NCBI RefSeq assembly: GCF_024124905.1
Contig: NZ_JAMXST010000002.1
Coordinates: forward strand, 62,001 to 126,000
Source: Cellulosimicrobium cellulans
GTDB taxonomy: Bacteria > Actinomycetota > Actinomycetes > Actinomycetales > Cellulomonadaceae
Reading direction: 5' to 3'
Length of the DNA stretch: 64,000 nucleotides
Numbering within the stretch: position 1 is the first letter of the stretch; every line of letters starts with the position of its first letter. Made by a program: the position numbers and the translations under genes. Shown here one piece after another: positions 27,950 through 38,811 of this stretch. The notes beneath the pieces were generated by a model, which saw only the letters and a list, made by a program, of their open reading frames with translations, made no database searches and was not told where the DNA came from.

Positions 27950-28675
27950 GTGAGCACCGAGACCTTCGCCACGCCCGCGAACCGCGCCGTGCCGGCTGCG
28001 GACGACGCGCGGGCCCGGCTCGCCGACGCACGCCTCTACCTGTGCACCGACGCGCGCGAGGAGCGCGGCGACCTCGAGGACTTCCTGCGGGCGGCGCTCG
28101 CGGGCGGGGTCGACGTGGTCCAGCTCCGCGACAAGACGCTCGACGCGGCGCGCGAGCTCGAGCTCCAGGAGCTCGTCGCACGGGTCGCGACGGAGCACGG
28201 CGCCCTGTGGGCCGTGAACGACCGGGCCGACGTGGCGGCGCTCACCGGTGCGCCCGTCGTCCACATGGGTCAGGGCGACCTGCCGGCCTCCGCGGTGCGA
28301 TCCCTGCTCGGGGCCGCGCCGGTGCTCGGCCGGTCCACCCACTCGGCCGACCAGGCGGCCGCGGCCGAGGCGGACCCGGACGTCGACTACTTCTGCGTGG
28401 GCCCCCTCTGGGCGACGCCGACGAAGCCGGGGCGCGCCGCGGTCGGGCTCGACCTGCTGCGCGACGTCGCCGCGACCCGGCCCACGACGCCCTGGTTCGC
28501 GATCGGCGGGATCGACGCGGAGCGGCTGGACGCGGTCCTCGACGCCGGGGCGACCCGCGTCGTCGTCGTGCGGGCGATCACGCAGGCGCCAGACCCGGAG
28601 GCCGCCGCTCGGGCGCTGCGCGGGCGGGTCGCCGAGCGAGCGGCCGAGCGCGCCGCCGAACCCACCGGCGCCTGA
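27950..28675 (+). CDS. thiE: Thiamine-phosphate synthase, 241 aa
   Basis: Joins HMP pyrophosphate and thiazole phosphate to give thiamine phosphate. TIM-barrel landmarks are present: [70 protein letters not shown] and [28 protein letters not shown]. The GTG start is favoured by the TAGGCT hexamer 7 nt upstream. It is divergent from thiO, and because its transcript seems leaderless it lacks the riboswitch of that operon. Enzymes for HMP synthesis (thiC, thiD) are not in the window. Confidence 0.95.
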   Translation: MSTETFATPANRAVPAADDARARLADARLYLCTDAREERGDLEDFLRAALAGGVDVVQLRDKTLDAARELELQELVARVATEHGALWAVNDRADVAALTGAPVVHMGQGDLPASAVRSLLGAAPVLGRSTHSADQAAAAEADPDVDYFCVGPLWATPTKPGRAAVGLDLLRDVAATRPTTPWFAIGGIDAERLDAVLDAGATRVVVVRAITQAPDPEAAARALRGRVAERAAERAAEPTGA

Positions 28676-28706
28676 GACGCGGGACGGGACCGCGCCGCGC
28701 GGCGAC

Positions 28707-28712
28707 TATCCT
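28707..28712 (+). promoter_or_regulatory. TATCCT -10 element of leaderless guaA transcript
   Basis: TATCCT ends 6 nt before the GTG at 28719. Confidence 0.5.
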
Positions 28713-28718
28713 GGAGCC

Positions 28719-30332
<1,614 letters not shown>

Positions 30333-30336
30333 CCCC

Positions 30337-31506
30337 CTAGCGGGACGGACGGGCCCGACGATCCACGGCGATCGTCGCGGCCCGTTCGTACGCCCGCTCC
30401 ACGTCGGCGAGGACGCGCGGCCAGCCCGCCGACGACGGCACGTCCCGGTTGTGCGCGACGATCCGGTCGAGCAGGTCGTCCTCGGTCGCGAGCCGCACGA
30501 GCGCGTCGGCGAGCTCGGCGTCGTCGTCCGCGAGGAGCGCGTCGACGCCGTCGGTGAGGCGCTCCGCGACGCCCGACTGCGAGCGGGTGAGCACCACCAG
30601 CCCGGCGGCCTGGCCCTCGAGCGCGGCGATGCCGAACGCCTCCTCGACGGCGGGCGCGGCGAACACGTCGGCCCGTGCGTAGAGGCGCTTGAGCCCGGTC
30701 GCGTCGAGGCGGCCGGGCAGCGACACGACCGACCCCAGCCCGTGCTCCGTGACGAAGCGCCGCGCGTCGGCCAGCTCCGGTCCGTCTCCGGCGAGCGTCA
30801 CGTGGAGCGCCCCCTCGGGGAGGCGCCCGACGGCGTCCCGCACGACCTCCAGGAACGGCAGCACGCGCTTGCGCGGCGCGAACCGCGTCGCGGCCACGAC
30901 GTGGAGGGCCGCGCCCTCCATGCGGTCGGCGCGCTCGGTGCGCGGGACGCGCCACGCGTCGAGGTCGAGGCCGTTGTGCAGGACCACGACCTCGCCGTGG
31001 TCGCCGACGATGCGGCGCAGGGGAGCGGCGGTCAGCGCGCTCACCGCCGACCAGAGCACGGGCCAGCTCGACCAGCGTGTGACGCGGTCGAGCGCGGCGA
31101 ACGCCTTCGCGGCCCCGCCCCACACGCTGTGCACGGTGAGCACGGCGGGCAGCCCGGCGCGCACGACCGTGCGCAGCGACGCCTGCGTCGAGGGGGTGAG
31201 GACGCCCATGTGCAGGTGCACGACGTCGGGCCGGTCCGCGCCGAGGATCCGCGCCACGTGGTGCGGGGCGCGCGGGTGGACGGGGTAGCCGCCCGGCACG
31301 CGCGCCGCGAGCCGGTGCACCGTGACGTCGCCGTCCCGCTCGGTCGACACGCCGTGCGCGCCGGGGCGCGCCGGCGTGGTGCACACGACCGAGACGTCGT
31401 GGCCGGCCGCCGCCTGCTGCTGCGCGAGCCGCGCGACCTGGGTCTCGATCCCGCCGAGCAGGGGGAGGTAGCAGTCGGTCAGGTGGGTGATGCGCACGGT
31501 CGGCAT
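30337..31506 (-). CDS. GT4 family glycosyltransferase, 389 aa
   Basis: GT-B fold nucleotide-sugar glycosyltransferase. The N-terminal domain has the LPLLGGIETQVARLAQQQAAAGHDV acceptor-side motif and HLHMGVLTP. The donor-binding C-terminal domain has VLHNGLDLDAW, AATRFAPRKRVLPFLE, LAGDGPELADA and the E(x7)E-type EEAFGIAALEGQAAGL. It resembles enzymes making cell-surface glycolipids or polysaccharides, but donor and acceptor cannot be read from sequence. Single gene, convergent with guaA. Confidence 0.88.
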   Translation of the reverse strand: MPTVRITHLTDCYLPLLGGIETQVARLAQQQAAAGHDVSVVCTTPARPGAHGVSTERDGDVTVHRLAARVPGGYPVHPRAPHHVARILGADRPDVVHLHMGVLTPSTQASLRTVVRAGLPAVLTVHSVWGGAAKAFAALDRVTRWSSWPVLWSAVSALTAAPLRRIVGDHGEVVVLHNGLDLDAWRVPRTERADRMEGAALHVVAATRFAPRKRVLPFLEVVRDAVGRLPEGALHVTLAGDGPELADARRFVTEHGLGSVVSLPGRLDATGLKRLYARADVFAAPAVEEAFGIAALEGQAAGLVVLTRSQSGVAERLTDGVDALLADDDAELADALVRLATEDDLLDRIVAHNRDVPSSAGWPRVLADVERAYERAATIAVDRRARPSR

Positions 31507-31677
31507 CCTCCCATCCCGGCGCGGCGCTGAGGTGCGCGTTCGCCGCGCGGGGGACCGCCGTCGTCGCTACCGTGGGTCCCGTATGGGTGGTTCGACCGCC
31601 CTGCGGCGGACCCGCGCCCGCGGGTCGCGGACCGCGGTGCGGCAGCAGGTGGGTCCTGACGAAGGGGAGAACGCGCC

Positions 31678-32451
31678 ATGTCGAGCACCGTCACCGTCAC
31701 GCCGGCCAAGGGGGCCCGAGGCATCGGCCTCGTGTCGATCATCGCCGGCATCGTCCTCCTCCTCGCGGGCATCGGCACCTGGATCGTGGTGGCGAACCAG
31801 CTGTCCGCCGAGGAGATCACCGTCTCGGACGACGCGTCGTTCCTGGCGGGCCGCCACGTCAACGGGCCGCTCACCGCGTACGCGCAGGCCGAGGTCATCA
31901 ACAAGCACGCGCTCGAGGCGAGCGGCGGCCAGACGTACGCCGAGCTCGACCAGGACGACCCCACGCGGCAGACGGTCATGACGGCGTCGTTCCTCCGGGC
32001 GTCGCTCTTCACGTCCGTCGTCGCGTTCGGGGTGTGCCTGCTCGTCATGGGGCTCGGCATCCTGTTCATCCTCGTCGGGATCGCGCTCCGGCGGCTCGCG
32101 GGCGGCCCCAGCGTCGCGGTCGAGACGCCGGGGGCGTACACGTCGTCGGGCGACCTGTCGGACGCGGGACGCCACGCCGCCCCCGCGCACGCGGAGCCCG
32201 CGCCGACCGCCCCGCCCGTCCGTCCGGAGCCGACTCGTCCCGTCGAGGCGCCGGGCCGCACGTCCGCGCTCTCGACGCCCGGCGCCGAGGCCCGCGCGGC
32301 CGCGACCCCGGTCGAGCCGACCGGCGCACCGGGCACCGGGACGCCGTCCGCCCCCGGCGCGTCGCCCGCCGCCTCACCGGACACGACGCCGCCCGTGACC
32401 GGACCCACGGGCACCTCGCCCGAGCGCCGGGGTGACGAGCCCACCCCCTGA
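31678..32451 (+). CDS. Two-helix membrane protein with Pro/Ala-rich tail, 257 aa, function unknown
   Basis: Two membrane helices, residues 16-38 (GLVSIIAGIVLLLAGIGTWIVV) and about 105-137 (SLFTSVVAFGVCLLVMGLGILFILVGI), enclose an extracytoplasmic loop of about 65 residues. A 115-residue cytoplasmic tail rich in Pro, Ala and Thr follows. GGGGAGAA upstream of the ATG is a good ribosome-binding site. Relatives in Micrococcales are often mislabelled as aromatic ring-opening dioxygenase LigA, for which there is no support. It neighbours a PspC envelope module in convergent orientation, but no link is shown. Confidence 0.75.
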   Translation: MSSTVTVTPAKGARGIGLVSIIAGIVLLLAGIGTWIVVANQLSAEEITVSDDASFLAGRHVNGPLTAYAQAEVINKHALEASGGQTYAELDQDDPTRQTVMTASFLRASLFTSVVAFGVCLLVMGLGILFILVGIALRRLAGGPSVAVETPGAYTSSGDLSDAGRHAAPAHAEPAPTAPPVRPEPTRPVEAPGRTSALSTPGAEARAAATPVEPTGAPGTGTPSAPGASPAASPDTTPPVTGPTGTSPERRGDEPTP

Positions 32452-32540
32452 TCGTCCCGGCCGTCCGTCCGGACGCCGAGGACCCGTTCCCACCGGGTCG
32501 CACCGGGGAGAGCGTGCGGGGCGGCGTCGCTCGGACACGG

Positions 32541-32574
32541 CGAGGGGCCGTGGCACACGTGCCACGGCCCCTCG
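32541..32574. terminator. 16-bp perfect hairpin, bidirectional terminator
   Basis: Arms 32541-32556 and 32559-32574 are perfectly complementary with a minimal loop. Located between the convergent genes ending at 32451 and 32632. Confidence 0.85.
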
Positions 32575-32631
32575 GTGTCTCCCGCCCGGGTGCGTCCCTG
32601 GTCGCCGGGTCCGCGCGCGACGGGTCCGGGC

Positions 32632-33204
32632 TCAGCCGCGTCGGCGCCGAGCCCCCGAGACGATCGACCCGACCACGAGCGTGAGGCCCGCCGCGGCGAG
32701 CACGACGATCGTGGCCAGCCCGAGGTCGACCCGCGCACCGAGCGCGGCGGCGAGGACGACGACGCCGAACGCGACGAGGACGAATCCCCACACGATCGTG
32801 GAGACGCGCGGTCCGCGCCGGCCGGGCGACGGGGGTCCGGCGGGTGCGACGGGCGACGCGGGCGCCGAGGGCGTCGAGGGCGTCGCCGAGGCGGACGGCG
32901 CGACCGGTGGCACGGGACCGGCGGCCTGGCCGGACGTCGTCGTGCCGTCCGGAGCAGCACCCGTGTGCGCGGGCACGCCCACGTCCAGGACGGAGGTCTC
33001 CCCGTCCCGTGCCTGCGTGGTGGGCAGCGGCTCCGTGGGGTGGACCGCGGGTCGGGGCGACCCGAGCGGCTCCGTGGCCGGAGGCTCGGTGGTCAGCGGG
33101 ACCGTCGGGTGGGCGTCCGCCTCCGGGGACCCGGCCTGCGGGGTGTGGAACAGCTCGTCGCCGAGCGGCCGCGTCTCGTCGTCGCGGCGTCCGGAGTCGT
33201 TCAT
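32632..33204 (-). CDS. Two-helix membrane protein downstream of PspC protein, 190 aa
   Basis: Residues 1-130 are Pro/Thr/Ala-rich and probably disordered. The C-terminus has two helices, VSTIVWGFVLVAFGVVVLAAAL and LGLATIVVLAAAGLTLVVGSIV, resembling the LiaF/DUF5668-type transmembrane pair, and ends with Arg residues. The ATG shares one base with the stop of the PspC gene (TGATG), which implies coupled translation. Probably an accessory membrane component of the PspC stress module (inference). No known catalytic motif. Confidence 0.75.
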   Translation of the reverse strand: MNDSGRRDDETRPLGDELFHTPQAGSPEADAHPTVPLTTEPPATEPLGSPRPAVHPTEPLPTTQARDGETSVLDVGVPAHTGAAPDGTTTSGQAAGPVPPVAPSASATPSTPSAPASPVAPAGPPSPGRRGPRVSTIVWGFVLVAFGVVVLAAALGARVDLGLATIVVLAAAGLTLVVGSIVSGARRRRG

Positions 33205-34955
33205 CAGTCCTCCTCGATCGTGATCTGGCCGGCACCGACCTCGACCTGCAGCACGAGCAGCGGGTCGTCGCCGGACTGGACCTCGTCGTTGTCGAACGTG
33301 ACCGGCTGCGTGCTGACGCCGCCGATCTCCTGCCGGTCGCCGTCGACGTGCCAGCGGGCGTTCCCGGCGAGCACCTGGACCTGGGCGCGGACGGGGACGC
33401 CGTCGGGCACGACGATGGTCGCGTCCCCGGCGCCGAGCTGGATCGGGACCTCCACGGGGGACGCGCCGGACGCGTCGGACAGGTCCAGCCCGGAGAGGTC
33501 GATCGTCGGGTCGCCGAAGGTCACGCCGAAGCCCTCCTCGGCGACGTCCGGGTCGGTCACGCGGTGCGTGCTGTCCGTGACGGTCCGCACGGAGTCGTCG
33601 AGGAAGAACGTGAACGGGGCGGACCGCCACGCGGACGCGGGGAGCGCGACGACCAGCAGGAGCACCGCGAGCCAGCCGAGGCCGCCGCTGGTGCGCCCGC
33701 GCAGGCCGCTCACGACGATCGCCAGGCCCGCGAGGATCCCGGACAAGCCCGCCCAGGTGAGGAACACGGGCCAGGGCAGCTCGCCCTGCCGGTCGACGAC
33801 GAGCAGGAACGCACCGAGCAGGAGGCTCAGCCCGACCACGACCCCCGTCGTGGTCGCGCCGGGTCCGCGAGGCCGCGGGGGCTTCGGCGGCTGGGGGGCG
33901 CGCGGAGGCCTCGGGGGCTGCTGCGCGGACGGGTTCCGCGGTCCCTGGTGGGCCCGCTGCGGTGCCGCGGTCGCGCCGAGCGGTGCGCCCGGGGCGTACG
34001 GGGGGAGGGGCGCGGTGGCGCCGGGCGCGGTCGAGGCGTACGGGCTCGCCTCGGCGGACCAGGTCGTGCGGTCCTGCGGACCCGACGGCGCGGTGCCCGA
34101 CGGCGCTCCCGGGGAGCCCCACGGGGCGTCGGCCGGCGCGGGGTCGCCACCGGCAGCGCCCGGACCGTAGCCCGGCCCGCCCGGACCGAAGGCCGGCCCG
34201 CCCGGTCCGTAGGCCGGCCCGCCCGGACCGTAGCCCGGTCCACCTGGGCCGTGGCCGGGTGCGCCGGGGCCACCGGGCCACGGCGGCGCCTGCGGCGGTG
34301 CGCCCTGGGGCCCCCGGGGGCCGCGCTGGGTGAGCGCGGAGACCACGACGACCGCCACGGTGACGAACGCCGCGACCCAGAACAGGCCGGTCAGCCACCC
34401 GAGGTGGAGCGCGTCCCACCACGACCACCAGCCGCCGCCCCAGGAGAACCCGACGACGACGAACGCGGCCGCGCCGAGCAGCGCGACGTCCACGTTGCCG
34501 CGGAACGCCTCCTGGAGGTGGATGCGCCCGTCCCGACGCTCCGGCAGCAGGGCCCAGGCCGCGCCGTAGAGGACGAGCCCGGCGCCCGACAGGAAGAACG
34601 TCACGAAGAGGAGCCCGCGCACGACGAGCGGGTCGATCCCGAACCGCTCGGCGACGCCGGACGCGACGCCGCCGATCCACCGGTCGTCCGAGCGGAAGAT
34701 GCCCACGCGGCGGACGGCGTCGAAGAAGCCGTCGGTGCCGTTCGGGCGGGTCCCGCCAGGGCCCTGCGGAGGGCCCTGGGGGCTGCCCTGCGGAGGGCCC
34801 TGGCCGGGGTCGGACGGGCCGGCGGGCCTGGCCCACGCGGGGTCGGGTCCGCTCGGCCCGGGAGGGACGGTGCCGGGCTGCGCGCCGGACGCGTCGGCGG
34901 CGCCGCCGGAGGGCCCGGGCTGGGCGCCGGGTCCGGGAAGGTCGGGAGTGCTCAT
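33204..34955 (-). CDS. PspC-domain membrane protein with toastrack-like C-terminal domain, 583 aa
   Basis: Envelope-stress component. A Pro/Gly-rich N-terminus leads into a PspC domain (FRSDDRWIGGVASGVAERFGIDPLVVRGLLFV, about residues 88-150). Further membrane helices, a long Gly/Pro repeat region and more helices follow. The C-terminal domain (SVRTVTDSTHRVTDPDVAEEGFGVTF to the end) is a beta-rich LiaF/toastrack-type sensor module (GAGDATIVVPDGVPV, AGNARWHVDG). ATG at 34955 is preferred; an ATG three codons upstream is possible. Divergent from a PspC-type histidine kinase and its regulator, so the three very likely form one signalling unit. Confidence 0.85.
   Translation of the reverse strand: MSTPDLPGPGAQPGPSGGAADASGAQPGTVPPGPSGPDPAWARPAGPSDPGQGPPQGSPQGPPQGPGGTRPNGTDGFFDAVRRVGIFRSDDRWIGGVASGVAERFGIDPLVVRGLLFVTFFLSGAGLVLYGAAWALLPERRDGRIHLQEAFRGNVDVALLGAAAFVVVGFSWGGGWWSWWDALHLGWLTGLFWVAAFVTVAVVVVSALTQRGPRGPQGAPPQAPPWPGGPGAPGHGPGGPGYGPGGPAYGPGGPAFGPGGPGYGPGAAGGDPAPADAPWGSPGAPSGTAPSGPQDRTTWSAEASPYASTAPGATAPLPPYAPGAPLGATAAPQRAHQGPRNPSAQQPPRPPRAPQPPKPPRPRGPGATTTGVVVGLSLLLGAFLLVVDRQGELPWPVFLTWAGLSGILAGLAIVVSGLRGRTSGGLGWLAVLLLVVALPASAWRSAPFTFFLDDSVRTVTDSTHRVTDPDVAEEGFGVTFGDPTIDLSGLDLSDASGASPVEVPIQLGAGDATIVVPDGVPVRAQVQVLAGNARWHVDGDRQEIGGVSTQPVTFDNDEVQSGDDPLLVLQVEVGAGQITIEED
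34160..34262. repeat. Tandem ~24-bp repeats encoding GPGGPxY/F units
   Basis: Four imperfect copies of a 24-bp unit within the PspC protein gene encode repeated YGPGGPAY-like octapeptides. Low-complexity, likely length-variable between strains. Confidence 0.7.
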
Positions 34956-35000
34956 GGCCACCATGCTGGCCCGGGAGCCGGCCCGCCGGTATCGGGTGCC

Positions 35001-35039
35001 ACCCTGACCCGACCCTGAACCGGCTGCGGACCGACCCTG
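35001..35039. promoter_or_regulatory. Helically phased ACCCTG direct repeats in the PspC/histidine-kinase promoter region
   Basis: ACCCTG occurs at 35001, 35012 and 35034, i.e. at 11 and 22 bp spacing on one face of the helix, two of them extended to CCGACCCTG. The region lies between divergent starts at 34955 and 35092 and is a natural site for the cognate response regulator (inference). Confidence 0.45.
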
Positions 35040-35091
35040 GTTTCCCCGTCCGGGGACGCTCCGGGCGCCCGCGACGTGTGACGATCGGGGG

Positions 35092-36510
35092 GTGACGACT
35101 CCTGCCCGCCCCGGCCCGCGGCCCGGTGCACCCACCGGTGCCGGGCCCGGTTCCCGACCCCGCGGCCTGCCGCTGCGCCGCCCCGAGCGCGGCCGGTGGG
35201 TCGCGGGCGTGTGCGCCGGGCTCGCGGCCCACCTGGGCGTGAGCGTCGGGGTGGTGCGCCTCGTGATGGCGCTCCTCGGGCTCGCGGGCGGCGCGGGCGT
35301 CGCGCTCTACGTGTTCTGGTGGCTCACGGTCCCGTCCGGCGACCCGGCCGCGGCACGGGACGAGCAGCGCCCGGCGTCGCTGTCGCGGCTCGCCCCCCGG
35401 CTCCAGGGCAGCGTGCGCCGCCTGCCCGTGCGCGACGTCGCGATCGGCGTCGTCCTGCTGGGGGGTGCCGCACTGCTCGTGGCGCTGCGCACGGGCGTCG
35501 ACGTCGAGGTGTCGTGGGTGATCCCGGTCCTCATCGCGCTCGTGGGCGCGGCGCTCGCGTGGAGCCAGCTCGACGCCGTCGAGCGCGGCCGGCTGCTCAC
35601 CCGGGCCGGCGGGCGCACGCCCGCCGGGGTCCTCCGCATCGCGGGCGGCGTCGTGCTCGTCCTCGTGGGCATCGTCCTCCTCGTGGGGCAGGACGCGCGG
35701 CCCACCCAGATCGTCCGCGCGGCGGTCGCGGCGGTCGCGGTGCTCGCCGGCGTCGCGATCGTGCTCGCCCCGTGGTGGCTCAAGCTCGTGCGCGAGCTCG
35801 GCGACGAGCGCGCCGCGCGCGCCCGCGAGGCCGAGCGCGCCGACATCGCGGCGCACCTGCACGACTCGGTGCTGCAGACGCTCGCCCTCATCCGCGCCCG
35901 GTCGTCCGACGCCGACACCGTCGCGCGCCTCGCGCGTGCCCAGGAGCGCGAGCTGCGCGAGTGGCTGTACGACGACCGCCCCTCGCCCGGGACGTCGCTC
36001 GCCGCCGAGCTGCGCGGGCTCGTCGCGGAGGTCGAGGACGGGCGCGTGGGCCGTCGTGCGGAGCCCATCGGCGCGCCCGTCGGGGCGCCCGGCGGGTCGA
36101 CCGGCGAGACCGACCCCGGGCCGGTCGTGGTCGACGTCGTCGTGGTGGGCGACTGCACGCCCACGCAGGAGACGGCGGCGCTGCTGCAGGCGACCCGCGA
36201 GGCGCTCGTCAACGCCGTCGCGCACGGCGGTCCGCCCTACTCGGTCTACCTGGAGGTCAGCGACGCGGCCGTCGAGGTCTTCGTGCGCGACCGCGGCGAC
36301 GGCTTCGACATGGAGGACGTCGCACCCGACCGGTTCGGCGTCCGCGAGTCGATCCTCGGCCGGGTCCAGCGCCGCGGCGGGAAGGCCGAGATCATCAGCA
36401 GGCCCGGATGGGGCACGGAGGTACGGTTGCGCGTGCCGCGCGCCCTGACGGCCGAGCCCGAGCCCGCCCGCCCGCCGTCGAGCGCACCGTCGAACCAGGA
36501 GACCCCGTGA
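35092..36510 (+). CDS. PspC-domain histidine kinase (HisKA_3 type), 472 aa
   Basis: Membrane sensor kinase. An N-terminal PspC domain (ERGRWVAGVCAGLAAHLGVSVGVVRL) is followed by several helices (residues 45-225), then a DHp helix with the phospho-acceptor His around residue 257 in AAHLHDSVLQTLALI. The HATPase domain has the N box QATREALVNAVAHGG, the DRGDGFDMEDV G1 box and GWGTEVRLRVP. GTG start. The stop overlaps the regulator start (GTGA). The sensory part equals the neighbouring PspC protein in kind, which suggests shared detection of membrane stress, as in LiaFSR-type systems. Confidence 0.9.
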   Translation: MTTPARPGPRPGAPTGAGPGSRPRGLPLRRPERGRWVAGVCAGLAAHLGVSVGVVRLVMALLGLAGGAGVALYVFWWLTVPSGDPAAARDEQRPASLSRLAPRLQGSVRRLPVRDVAIGVVLLGGAALLVALRTGVDVEVSWVIPVLIALVGAALAWSQLDAVERGRLLTRAGGRTPAGVLRIAGGVVLVLVGIVLLVGQDARPTQIVRAAVAAVAVLAGVAIVLAPWWLKLVRELGDERAARAREAERADIAAHLHDSVLQTLALIRARSSDADTVARLARAQERELREWLYDDRPSPGTSLAAELRGLVAEVEDGRVGRRAEPIGAPVGAPGGSTGETDPGPVVVDVVVVGDCTPTQETAALLQATREALVNAVAHGGPPYSVYLEVSDAAVEVFVRDRGDGFDMEDVAPDRFGVRESILGRVQRRGGKAEIISRPGWGTEVRLRVPRALTAEPEPARPPSSAPSNQETP

Positions 36511-37205
36511 CGACCATCCCCAGCACGCCGGCCGCCGGCGGACCCGCGACCGGCCCCGTCCCGGTGGTGCTCGTCGACGACCACCACATGTTCCGGGCGG
36601 GAGTGCGCGCGAGCCTCGACCCCGCCCTCGTCACCGTGGTGGGGGAGGCGGACGACGTCGAGTCCGCCGTCGCGCGCGTGCACGAGCTGCGCCCCCCGGT
36701 CGTGCTCCTCGACGTGCACCTGCCGGGCGGCAGCGGGGGCGGCGGCGCGGAGGTCGTCCAGCGCTGCGCCGACGTGCTCGGCGACGTGCGGTTCCTCGCG
36801 CTGTCGGTGTCCGACGCCGCGGAGGACGTCGTCGCGGTCATCCGCGCCGGTGCGCGCGGCTACGTGACGAAGGCGATCTCCGGGCCGGACCTGTCGGCCG
36901 CCGTCGGGCAGGTCGCGGGCGGCGACGCGGTGTTCTCGCCGCGCCTCGCGGGCTTCGTGCTCGACGCGTTCGGCACGGGGGCGGGCGACGTCGCGGTGCG
37001 CGACGACGAGCTGGACCGGCTGTCCGCGCGCGAGCAGGAGGTCATGCGCCTCATCGCGCGCGGGTACACCTACCGCGAGGTCGCGTCCGAGCTGTTCATC
37101 TCGATCAAGACGGTCGAGACCCACGTCTCCGCGGTCCTGCGCAAGCTCCAGCTGTCCTCCCGCCACGAGCTCACCCGCTGGGCGGCCCAGCGCCGCCTCC
37201 TCTAG
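36507..37205 (+). CDS. LuxR/NarL-family response regulator, 232 aa
   Basis: Receiver domain (residues 18-140) with acidic pair in VVLVDDHHMF, phospho-acceptor Asp in VVLLDVHLPGG and Lys in GYVTKAISG. A C-terminal LuxR HTH follows (LSAREQEVMRLIARGYTYREVASELFISIKTVETHV). An unusual Gly-rich stretch (GGSGGGG) follows the phosphorylation site. Coupled by GTGA overlap to the PspC kinase. Probably controls the divergent PspC gene and its own operon through the ACCCTG repeats at 35001-35039 (inference). Confidence 0.92.
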   Translation: MTTIPSTPAAGGPATGPVPVVLVDDHHMFRAGVRASLDPALVTVVGEADDVESAVARVHELRPPVVLLDVHLPGGSGGGGAEVVQRCADVLGDVRFLALSVSDAAEDVVAVIRAGARGYVTKAISGPDLSAAVGQVAGGDAVFSPRLAGFVLDAFGTGAGDVAVRDDELDRLSAREQEVMRLIARGYTYREVASELFISIKTVETHVSAVLRKLQLSSRHELTRWAAQRRLL

Positions 37206-37258
37206 CGGCACCGCCCCGTGTCGCGCGCCCGCCCCGGGCCTGACGCACACTGGCGGGT

Positions 37259-38803
37259 GTGAGCATGGCAGCCCGTGCCCCGCGCCGCGAGCCCGCTGCC
37301 GCTCGGTGGGGGTGGATCGTGGCCGCCGTCGTGGCGGTGCTGGCGTTCGCGGTGCGGTGGCACCTCGTCGGCGGCTCGGCCGGGGTCGGTGCGTACCGCG
37401 GGTACGACGACGGCGTGTACTTCTCGGCGGCGGTGGCGTTCGTGCACGGCCGCCTGCCCTACCGGGACTTCCTGCTGCTGCACCCGCCCGGCTCGATGCT
37501 CGCCCTGACGCCCTTCGCGGGGCTCACCGCATGGACGAGCGACGACCACGCCCTGGTCGCCGCGCGCGTCGGCCTCATGCTCGTCGGCGCGGCCAACGCC
37601 GTGCTCGTGACGCGCGTCGCGCGCCGGTGGGGCGCGACGGCCGCGGTCGTGGGCGGCGTCCTGTACGCGGTGTCCTACGCCGCGGCGTGGGCCGAGCGCC
37701 TCACGCTGCTCGAGCCCCTGGGCTCCCTGTGCCTGCTCGGCGGGGTCGTGCTGCTGCTCCGGGGCCTCGACGCACGCCGGGAGGGCACCGGCAACGGGCG
37801 TCTCTGGGCGTGGGCGGGCGGCGCCGTCCTCGGGCTCGGCGCGACGGTCAAGATCTGGGGCGTCGTGCCGCTGGCCGTCGTGCTCCTCTGGCTCCTGGCC
37901 GTCGCCGGGTGGCGCACCGCCGCCCGCGCCGCCGCGGGCGCCGTCGTCGCGCTGGCGACCGTGCTGCTGCCGTTCCTCCTCGCCGCGGGCCCGGACATGG
38001 TCCGCATGGTGGTGCTCTCCCAGCTCGGCCGGCCGCGGGAGCCGAAAGACCTCGAGCAGCGGCTCGTGTGGATCACGGGGACGGGAGGTCTCGAGGAGCT
38101 CGTGTCGCACCGGGCCCAGGTCGCGGCCGTCTGGACCGTGCTGGTGCTGCTGACCGTCGCGGCGGTCGTCGCCTGGGCCGGGCGGCGGGGACGGCTCTGG
38201 GTCGTGCTGCTCGTGGCGCAGGTCGGCGTGCTGCTGGCCGCGCCGTCCGCGTACGCGCAGTACGCCGCCTTCCCGGCGCCCGCCCTGGTCCTCGTCCTGG
38301 CAGCGGCGTGCTCGCTCCTGCCGCGCCCGGGCCGGGTCGTGGCGGGGACGGTCCTGAGCGCCGGGGCGGGAGCCCTCCTGGTGGCGGCCGTGCTGACCGC
38401 GCCCCGCTTCGTGCCCCTCCCGACGGCCGAGGTCGCGGCCCGGCTCCCGGACGACGGCTGCGTGCGCGCCGACTCCCCCGGGATGCTGGCCGTCCTCGAC
38501 GTGCTGAGCCGCGACCTGGAGCGCGGCTGCGAGCTCCCGGTGGACCTCTCGGGGTACACCTACGACCTCGGCGCGCGCGACGCCGACGGGGAGGCCGTCC
38601 CGCGCCGTCGGAACCTCGCCTGGCAGGCCGAGGCGCTGCGCTACCTGACCTCGGGGACGTCCGCCGTCCTCGTGCGGACGACCGGCGACGGGTTCAGCGA
38701 CGAGACGTGGCGGGCTCTCGACGAGGCGACGACGACCGTGCTCGACCGCCCGGGCGTGCGGGTGCTGGTCCCGCACGACGACCCGGCGCGACCGGGAGGC
38801 TGA
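37259..38803 (+). CDS. GT-C fold membrane glycosyltransferase-like protein, 514 aa
   Basis: Ten or more predicted helices. The first extracytoplasmic loop has YDDGVYFSAAVAFVHGRLPYRDFLLLHPPGSML, the pattern of lipid-linked-sugar-dependent GT-C enzymes (GT39/GT87-like, with an acidic pair after helix 1). The C-terminal ~120 residues (from LPDDGCVRADSPG) are extracytoplasmic and soluble. Probably transfers a sugar from polyprenyl phosphate to a cell-envelope acceptor. GTG start at 37259 or ATG at 37265. It follows the response regulator by 53 bp and is convergent with the sulfate-reduction operon. Confidence 0.78.
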   Translation: MSMAARAPRREPAAARWGWIVAAVVAVLAFAVRWHLVGGSAGVGAYRGYDDGVYFSAAVAFVHGRLPYRDFLLLHPPGSMLALTPFAGLTAWTSDDHALVAARVGLMLVGAANAVLVTRVARRWGATAAVVGGVLYAVSYAAAWAERLTLLEPLGSLCLLGGVVLLLRGLDARREGTGNGRLWAWAGGAVLGLGATVKIWGVVPLAVVLLWLLAVAGWRTAARAAAGAVVALATVLLPFLLAAGPDMVRMVVLSQLGRPREPKDLEQRLVWITGTGGLEELVSHRAQVAAVWTVLVLLTVAAVVAWAGRRGRLWVVLLVAQVGVLLAAPSAYAQYAAFPAPALVLVLAAACSLLPRPGRVVAGTVLSAGAGALLVAAVLTAPRFVPLPTAEVAARLPDDGCVRADSPGMLAVLDVLSRDLERGCELPVDLSGYTYDLGARDADGEAVPRRRNLAWQAEALRYLTSGTSAVLVRTTGDGFSDETWRALDEATTTVLDRPGVRVLVPHDDPARPGG

Positions 38804-38811
38804 GCCCGCGG

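Noticed and set aside
31678-32451. Aromatic ring-opening dioxygenase LigA
   Set aside because: This label is often copied onto such proteins; the sequence is a two-helix membrane protein with no dioxygenase motif.
33204-34262. Collagen-like or phage tail protein suggested by Gly-Pro repeats
   Set aside because: Repeats are a linker in a PspC protein with membrane helices and a C-terminal sensor domain.
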